Positions 4,836 to 8,610 of a stretch of DNA of 8,610 nucleotides are shown one piece after another. The stretch's first letter is position 1. The number at the start of each line of letters is the position of its first letter. This DNA is from an uncultured Pseudomonadota bacterium (GTDB taxonomy: Bacteria > Myxococcota_A > UBA796 > GCA-2862545), in the NCBI GenBank assembly GCA_937891875.1, contig CALATR010001055.1:1-8610 (forward strand). The letters are read 5' to 3'. A program made the translations under genes and the position numbers. The notes below the pieces were generated by a model. That model saw only the letters and a program-made list of their open reading frames with translations, searched no databases and had not been told where the DNA came from.

Positions 4836-6599
4836 ATGTTCGATCGGATCCTCAAGGGCGGCACCGTAGTGGACGGCACCGGCGCGCCTGCTCGCGTCGC
4901 GGACGTCGCCATCAGCGGGGACCGGATCGTCGCGGTGGGCACGGATCTCGGGCCTGCGAAGGAGGTCGTCGACTGCACCGGCCTGCTGGTCACCCCGGGC
5001 TGGGTGGACATGCACACCCACTACGACGGGCAGATCACCTGGGATCCCTACTGCACGCCCTCGGGCTGGCACGGCGTGACCACCGTCGTGTTCGGCAACT
5101 GCGGCGTCGGCTTCGCTCCGTGCCGGGCGGAGGATCGCGAGTGGCTCATCAACGTGATGGAGGGGGTCGAGGACATCCCCGGCAGCGCCCTGACCGAGGG
5201 CATTCAGTGGGACTGGGAGACCTTCCCCGAGTTCCTGGACGCCATCGAGCGCCGCCCGCTCGGCCTTGACGTCGCCGCCCAGATCCCCCACAGCGCCCTG
5301 CGCGGCTACGTCATGGGCCGGCGGGCCAGCGAGGACCGAAACGAGGCGACGGACGCCGAGATCGCCGAGATGAAGCGCCTGGTTGCCGAGGCCCTGGAGG
5401 CCGGTGCGCTCGGCTTCTCCACCTCGCGGACCAGCCTGCACAAGACCGCCGAGGGCGTGCTGGTCGCCGGCACCTTCGCCGAGGAGCGCGAGCTGTTCGG
5501 CATCGCCGAGGCCATCGCCGAGACGGGCAAGGGCATGTTCCAGCTCGCGGACGAGCACCTCAAGGTCCCCCAGGATCTCGGCTGGCTCAAGGAGATCGCC
5601 GTCAAGACCGGGCGGCCGGTGTGCGTGAACCTGTCCCAGACCGACTTCCACCCGACCCTGTGGGAGCAGGCCCTGCCCGTGCTCGACCAGGCGCACGCGG
5701 ACGGCCTGCCTCTCTACGCCCAGGCCGCCGGGCGCGCGATCGGCATCCTCATGTGCTGGCGCGGCACCGCCCATCCCTTCGCCCTGCACCCCACCTGGAA
5801 GCGGATCTCCCAGCTCCCCTGGGAAGAGACCCTCGCCGAGCTCCGCAAGCCGGAGGTCCGCCAGGCGCTGATCACGGAGAAGCCTGATGAGGGCACCGTC
5901 TTCGAGCAGTACGTCACCCAGTTCTTCCAGAAGATGTTCCCGGTGGAGGCGGGCTACGAGCCGGCCCCCGAGCAGAGCGTGAAGGCGCTGGCGAAGGCTC
6001 GGGGCGTCAAGCCGCTGGAGGTCGCGTACGACCTGCTGATGGAGCACGACGGGGAGGCGTTCCTCTACTTCCCGCTGTTCAACTACAGCGACAACGATCT
6101 GGACCTGCTGCACCGCATGCACAGCCACCCGCACATCCGCATGGGTCTGTCCGACGGTGGCGCCCACTGCGGTGCCATCTGCGACAGCGGGATGCCGACG
6201 TTCATGATCACCCACTGGACCCGCGACCGCGCGCGGGGCGAGCGCCTGCCGCTGCCGTGGATGGTCCACCGCCAGACCCAGCAGACCGCGCGCTTCTACG
6301 GGCTGTTCGACCGTGGCGTGCTGGCTCCCGGCTACATCGCCGACGTCAACGTCATCGACTACGACGCCCTGTCCCTCGACCGTCCGGTGATGGCCTTCGA
6401 CCTGCCCGCGGGTGGTCGACGCCTGATCCAGTCGGCGAAGGGGTACGTGCGGACGTACAAGAGCGGTGAGCTGCTGGCCGAGAACGGTCAGCTGACGGGG
6501 GCGCTGGCCGGACGCCTGCTCCGTGGCGAGCAGGCTCCGCCCGAGCACGAGGTGCTGCCGGTGGGGGACACGCCCCAGGAGACGATCGCCGCAAAGTAG
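4836..6599 (+). CDS. N-acyl-D-amino-acid deacylase family amidohydrolase
   Basis: A 587-residue cytosolic metal-dependent hydrolase of the amidohydrolase superfamily, D-aminoacylase branch. The N-terminal beta-sandwich opens with DRILKGGTVVDGTGAPARVADVAISGDRI. The catalytic barrel starts with TPGWVDMHTHYDGQITWDP, with metal ligands H60 and H62, then HGVTTVVFGNCGVGFAP with C89, the Cys ligand typical of D-aminoacylases. GFSTSR (193-198) is a family motif, and LSDGGAH carries the catalytic Asp, D440. C-terminally GVLAPGYIADVNVIDYDAL is the usual closing sandwich. The central His ligands of classical D-aminoacylases (THMRDE and SHHK contexts) are not recognisable; the region instead has FQLADEH (H241) and VNLSQTDFHP. 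The natural substrate may therefore differ from N-acyl-D-amino acids. AAAGGAG (4824-4830), 5 nt before the ATG, supports the start. Divergent from TetR, which probably regulates it. Length is somewhat above the ~480 residues of classical enzymes, as in other actinobacterial and proteobacterial relatives. Confidence 0.88.
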   Translation: MFDRILKGGTVVDGTGAPARVADVAISGDRIVAVGTDLGPAKEVVDCTGLLVTPGWVDMHTHYDGQITWDPYCTPSGWHGVTTVVFGNCGVGFAPCRAEDREWLINVMEGVEDIPGSALTEGIQWDWETFPEFLDAIERRPLGLDVAAQIPHSALRGYVMGRRASEDRNEATDAEIAEMKRLVAEALEAGALGFSTSRTSLHKTAEGVLVAGTFAEERELFGIAEAIAETGKGMFQLADEHLKVPQDLGWLKEIAVKTGRPVCVNLSQTDFHPTLWEQALPVLDQAHADGLPLYAQAAGRAIGILMCWRGTAHPFALHPTWKRISQLPWEETLAELRKPEVRQALITEKPDEGTVFEQYVTQFFQKMFPVEAGYEPAPEQSVKALAKARGVKPLEVAYDLLMEHDGEAFLYFPLFNYSDNDLDLLHRMHSHPHIRMGLSDGGAHCGAICDSGMPTFMITHWTRDRARGERLPLPWMVHRQTQQTARFYGLFDRGVLAPGYIADVNVIDYDALSLDRPVMAFDLPAGGRRLIQSAKGYVRTYKSGELLAENGQLTGALAGRLLRGEQAPPEHEVLPVGDTPQETIAAK

Positions 6600-6616
6600 G
6601 CGAGCGGAGCGGATCT

Positions 6617-6646
6617 GGGGTGAATCCGTCTAAATGGATCAGCCCC
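6617..6646. terminator. Hairpin between convergent genes, possible shared terminator
   Basis: GGGG (6617-6620) pairs with CCCC (6643-6646) and ATCC (6624-6627) with GGAT (6636-6639), with a T-G pair and two mismatches between the two helices and an 8-nt loop. It fills the 39-bp gap between the amidohydrolase and the SRPBCC gene and overlaps the SRPBCC stop codon. There is no T-run on either side, so intrinsic termination is uncertain. Confidence 0.35.
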
Positions 6647-7115
6647 GCATGAGCGCGACGAGCTGGTCCAGGGCGGCGCCCCAGCCGTGGTGGAAGCCCA
6701 TGTCCTCGTGCTGCTTCTTCGTCGCCACGTTCGCGTGGCGCGCGATCGCCGTGTAGCGGGTGCCCCCGTCGACGTCTGTGAACTGCACGATGCCGGTCAT
6801 GAAGGCCTGGGCGCTCGGGCGGAAGCCGGGGGACAGGGCGTCGGTCCAGACCAGGCGCTTGCCCGGGATCACCTCCAGGTAGCAGCCGGTCGAGTCGTTG
6901 CGCTCGCCGTTGGGGCCCTCCATGACGGTGCGAAAGCCGCCGCCGGGGCGCACGTCGAGCTCGGCGAGGGTGGTCCTCCACGGGGCGGGGGTGAACCACT
7001 GCTTGAGCAGGTCGGGCTCGGTCCAGGCGCGCCAGACCTGGGAGCTGGGCACGGCGACGATGCGCTCGAACACGAGGTCGAGCTCGGGGTCCAGGGCGAT
7101 GGGCTGCAGGGTCAT
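6639..7115 (-). CDS. AHSA1-like SRPBCC domain protein
   Basis: A 158-residue single-domain protein of the START/SRPBCC helix-grip fold, AHSA1 (activator of Hsp90 ATPase homologue 1-like) group. Family marks are LVFERIVAVPSSQVWRAWTEPDLLKQWFTPAPW near the N-terminus, ELDVRPGGGFRTVMEGPNG with the GGxF turn, GCYLEVIPGKRLVWTDAL, and the closing helix HHGWGAALDQLVALM. Such proteins bind a hydrophobic small molecule in a deep cavity; the ligand here is unknown. The ATG overlaps the ArsR stop (ATGA on the minus strand), and a GGAGG (7120-7124) lies 4 nt upstream within the ArsR gene, so the two are translated from one message. ArsR plus AHSA1 pairs are common in bacteria, where the regulator controls its partner and itself. 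It is full length and shows no damage. Confidence 0.87.
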   Translation of the reverse strand: MTLQPIALDPELDLVFERIVAVPSSQVWRAWTEPDLLKQWFTPAPWRTTLAELDVRPGGGFRTVMEGPNGERNDSTGCYLEVIPGKRLVWTDALSPGFRPSAQAFMTGIVQFTDVDGGTRYTAIARHANVATKKQHEDMGFHHGWGAALDQLVALMRG

Positions 7116-7480
7116 GACGCCTCCGTCTTGTCGGGGTCAGGTGCGGCCTGGGCCGCGTTCATCGTGGTGAGCAGGGAGTCGAGCTGATCCAGGCGCCGAT
7201 CCCAGACGTGGCGCTGGGCATGCAGCCAGTCCTCCGCGCGCTCGAGGGCGGCGGGGACGAGGTGGCAGGTGCGCACCCGGCCGCGCTTCTCGCTGCGGAT
7301 GACGCCGGCGTCCTCCAGCACGCCGAGGTGGCGGTGCAGGGTGGGCAGGGCGATCGGGTGGGGCTCCGCCAGCTCGGTCACGGTCGCGGGACCGTGGCCG
7401 AGCCGCTCCACGACGGCAGCACGCACGTCGTGGGCGAGGGCGTGGAAGAGGGCGACCGGGGCTGGGGAGGGGCTCGACAT
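7112..7480 (-). CDS. ArsR-family transcriptional regulator
   Basis: A 122-residue winged helix-turn-helix protein. LFHALAHDVRAAVVERLGHGP (11-31) matches the ArsR N-terminal helices, and TVTELAEPHPIALPTLHRHLGVLEDAGVIRSEKRGRVRTCHL (33-74) is the helix-turn-helix plus wing, with the recognition helix around PTLHRHLGVLEDAG. There is no CxC metal motif and no obvious metal site, so this is not a classical arsenic sensor. The C-terminal ERAEDWLHAQRHVWDRRLDQLDSLL helix is typical of the regulators paired with AHSA1 proteins. The ATG at 7480 has no ribosome-binding site, and a predicted -10 box ends about 7 nt before it, so the message is probably leaderless. It is first in a two-gene unit with the SRPBCC gene. 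Confidence 0.88.
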   Translation of the reverse strand: MSSPSPAPVALFHALAHDVRAAVVERLGHGPATVTELAEPHPIALPTLHRHLGVLEDAGVIRSEKRGRVRTCHLVPAALERAEDWLHAQRHVWDRRLDQLDSLLTTMNAAQAAPDPDKTEAS

Positions 7481-7484
7481 GAAA

Positions 7485-7515
7485 GTTAGCTAATTGGGTA
7501 AGTGTTGAGGCGCAA
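7485..7515 (-). promoter_or_regulatory. Predicted promoter and operator of the ArsR-SRPBCC unit
   Basis: On the minus strand TTGCGC (7510-7515) is followed after 17 bp by TAGCTA (7487-7492). The latter lies inside the perfect palindrome TTAGCTAA (7486-7493) in a locally AT-rich stretch, unusual for this window. The predicted transcription start falls on the ArsR ATG. A palindrome covering the -10 box is a classic site for self-repression by an ArsR-type dimer. The palindrome is seen; its function is inferred. Confidence 0.5.
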
Positions 7516-7530
7516 GGCTCTGTGTCTGTG

Positions 7531-7758
7531 GGGGTCAGGACGTGAGGGGTCACTCCCTTCGCCTCAATGGCGCCCGCAGGCGCGAGAACGCCAGCCCGGC
7601 ACGGGCGTGGCCGGGGTCAGGACGTGAGGGGTTGCATGTCGGTCCGACCGGGGTGCAACCTCTCTCGTCCTGACCCCCGCGGTCGGGGCCCGCAACACGA
7701 ACCGCGTCTGCAGCGATGTCATCGGCGTGTGAGGTCTGACCTCTCTCGTCCTGACCCC
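7531..7758. repeat. Nested inverted-repeat cluster, four copies of a 20-bp unit
   Basis: Two direct copies of GGGGTCAGGACGTGAGGGGT occur at 7531-7550 and 7613-7632. Two inverted copies of a variant (GGGGTCAGGACGAGAGAGGT on the minus strand) occur at 7658-7677 and 7739-7758. The variants differ only at two positions. The outer pair matches over 22 bp and the inner pair over 24 bp, and spacing is nearly equal on both sides (82 and 81 bp), so the block is one large imperfect palindrome. Smaller hairpins fill the gaps: GCCA-GCCCG/CGGGC-TGGC (7590-7611), GTCG/CGAC in the central loop (7638-7648), CGCGGT/ACCGCG (7678-7706) and the perfect GAGGTCTGACCTC (7731-7743). It holds no gene except the last codons of the amidoligase. 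It resembles REP or BIME-type palindromic elements or a MITE; no target-site duplication is evident. Confidence 0.75.
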
Positions 7759-8610
7759 ACCAACCCCAGCACCCCGTCCGCCCACCGTCCCACCACCTCC
7801 GCGTCCATGGTGCCCGGGAAGTAGCGTGCCTCGATCGTCGGCTTTCCAGGCAGGTCGTGGGCCAGGCCCTTCAGGTTCAGGTCCACGAACTTCGACAGGC
7901 CCAGGTTCGCCAGTCGGGCCTTCGCCGCGGGCCAGGAGAGGTCGGTGAACCCGGGCGCGTCGACCAGGGCGCGCAGGGTGGGGGGCCATGCGCCCAGGCG
8001 GCGGCAGGCGGGGTTGGTGCCGACGGCGCGCTTGATGGCCTCCCCGTCGCGCTCCCAGCGGTGCACCAGGTCGCGCAGGGTTCGGGTGTCCTCGAGCGCG
8101 CTGCGGTCCACGTGGATGTGGGTGGCGGCCTCGGCGGCGACGGTCAGACCGAGCGCTCTGGCCGGGGCCAGCAGGGCGTGCAGCGCGGGCACGAGATCGC
8201 GACGGGGCAGGGGCGGCGTGACCAGCTCGCAGGGGCGCTCGCGCTCGCCGGGCAGGGGCGCGCCCAGGGCGACGGGTGCGCCGTCCGGATCGGTGACCCG
8301 CACGATGCCGTCCTCGACGGTGGGCTCGGTGCCGAACAGGTCGGCCAGGGGCGTGAGCGCCGCGAGCACGTCCCCCTCGGGGTCGCCGGTGCGTCGGACC
8401 AGGTTCAGCAGGCGGCGATCATCGCTGACGATGCGGTACCAGCCGGGCTTCGGGGGCGCGTGGCGGTCGAGGTCGTCCTGCAGGGTGAGGTCGTCGACCA
8501 GCCTCGCCACGAGGCTCCCGTCAGGGCGGCGCACCTCGAAGCCGAGCGTCAGGTTGTCGAACACCGGGGTGCCGGGCACGAGCGCGGGCTCGCTGTCGGC
8601 GTGGAAGATC
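7719..8610 (-). CDS. Putative amidoligase-family (Amidoligase_2-like) protein, 5' end beyond window
   Basis: The frame is open to the right edge, and the residues just before GTG 8579 (IFHADSEPALV) read like protein. The gene therefore probably starts outside the window; GTG 8579 (286 residues) is the alternative but lacks a clear ribosome-binding site. Counting from 8579, the amidoligase pattern includes LTLGFEVRRPDG near the start, ATHIHVD (H154, H156) and, near the end, SKFVDLNLKGLAHDLPGKPTIEARYFPGTMDAEVVGRWADGVL with E250 and R252. This matches COOH-NH2 ligases related to glutamine synthetase, which join an amine and a carboxyl using ATP. Family roles include peptide tagging and cell-wall or secondary-metabolite linkages; none can be assigned here. 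The last dozen or so residues, ending GRERSDLTRR, are encoded by the repeat cluster and are probably not part of the original protein. Confidence 0.65.
   Translation of the reverse strand, partial: IFHADSEPALVPGTPVFDNLTLGFEVRRPDGSLVARLVDDLTLQDDLDRHAPPKPGWYRIVSDDRRLLNLVRRTGDPEGDVLAALTPLADLFGTEPTVEDGIVRVTDPDGAPVALGAPLPGERERPCELVTPPLPRRDLVPALHALLAPARALGLTVAAEAATHIHVDRSALEDTRTLRDLVHRWERDGEAIKRAVGTNPACRRLGAWPPTLRALVDAPGFTDLSWPAAKARLANLGLSKFVDLNLKGLAHDLPGKPTIEARYFPGTMDAEVVGRWADGVLGLVGSGRERSDLTRR

Noticed and set aside
4788..6548. Long minus-strand open frame (586 codons) opposite the amidohydrolase
   Set aside because: Composition is repetitive (Leu/Gly/Asp/Val/His) without family motifs, and the plus strand carries all conserved amidohydrolase motifs.
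7132..7142. GGGGTCAGG fragment inside the ArsR gene, similar to the repeat unit
   Set aside because: Only about 9 bases match and they encode the ordinary PDPDK segment of the protein, so chance is sufficient.
7531..7758. CRISPR array
   Set aside because: The four copies are in mixed orientation with two sequence variants and uneven gaps, unlike direct repeats with uniform spacers.
7567..7824. Plus-strand open frame through the repeat cluster
   Set aside because: It is Arg/Pro-rich, without a ribosome-binding site, and arises from the palindromic repeats.

Overview
The window is very GC-rich (about 70% by eye) and densely coded. Genes are 10-175 bp apart or overlap by 4 bp, third codon positions are strongly G/C, and GTG starts are used. 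The content is chromosomal housekeeping and accessory metabolism. I see no phage, plasmid, CRISPR, tRNA or rRNA signal. The composition, the two regulators that appear to be leaderless, and the family mix (Bcr/CflA transporter, N-acyl-D-amino-acid deacylase, ArsR plus SRPBCC pair, amidoligase) fit a high-GC bacterium such as an actinomycete or a high-GC proteobacterium or myxobacterium. The sequence alone does not decide between these.

Left part (1-2000): the start of a small membrane protein gene runs leftward off the window. Diverging from it is a two-gene unit joined by an ATGA overlap. The first gene is a QueD/6-pyruvoyl-tetrahydropterin-synthase family protein with an HGY in place of the usual HGH zinc motif. 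The second is a ManC-like protein whose cupin (phosphomannose isomerase) half is intact but whose nucleotidyltransferase half is shortened and has lost key motifs.

Middle part (2000-6600): a leader region with two hairpins precedes a Bcr/CflA-type 12-helix drug efflux transporter. Next come a glutathione S-transferase-like protein, a convergent TetR regulator, and, divergent from TetR, an N-acyl-D-amino-acid deacylase-family amidohydrolase. A TGAAC/GTTCA operator-like palindrome covers the TetR start codon and lies at the predicted transcription start of the amidohydrolase. TetR therefore probably controls itself and the amidohydrolase. A related palindrome lies in front of the GST gene. Transport, GST and hydrolase functions together suggest uptake, efflux or breakdown of a small molecule, but no substrate can be read from the sequence.

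Right part (6600-8610): all genes are on the minus strand. An amidoligase-family gene enters from the right edge. Its 3' end runs into a 228-bp cluster of four copies of a 20-bp repeat arranged as nested inverted pairs. After the cluster comes an ArsR regulator, whose promoter carries a TTAGCTAA palindrome, overlapping by 4 bp an AHSA1/SRPBCC gene.

The most notable items are the nested inverted-repeat cluster at 7531-7758, which also encodes the amidoligase C-terminus, and the overlapping pair of a QueD-like gene and a degenerate ManC-like gene. Nothing in the window is a clear new defence or mobile system.
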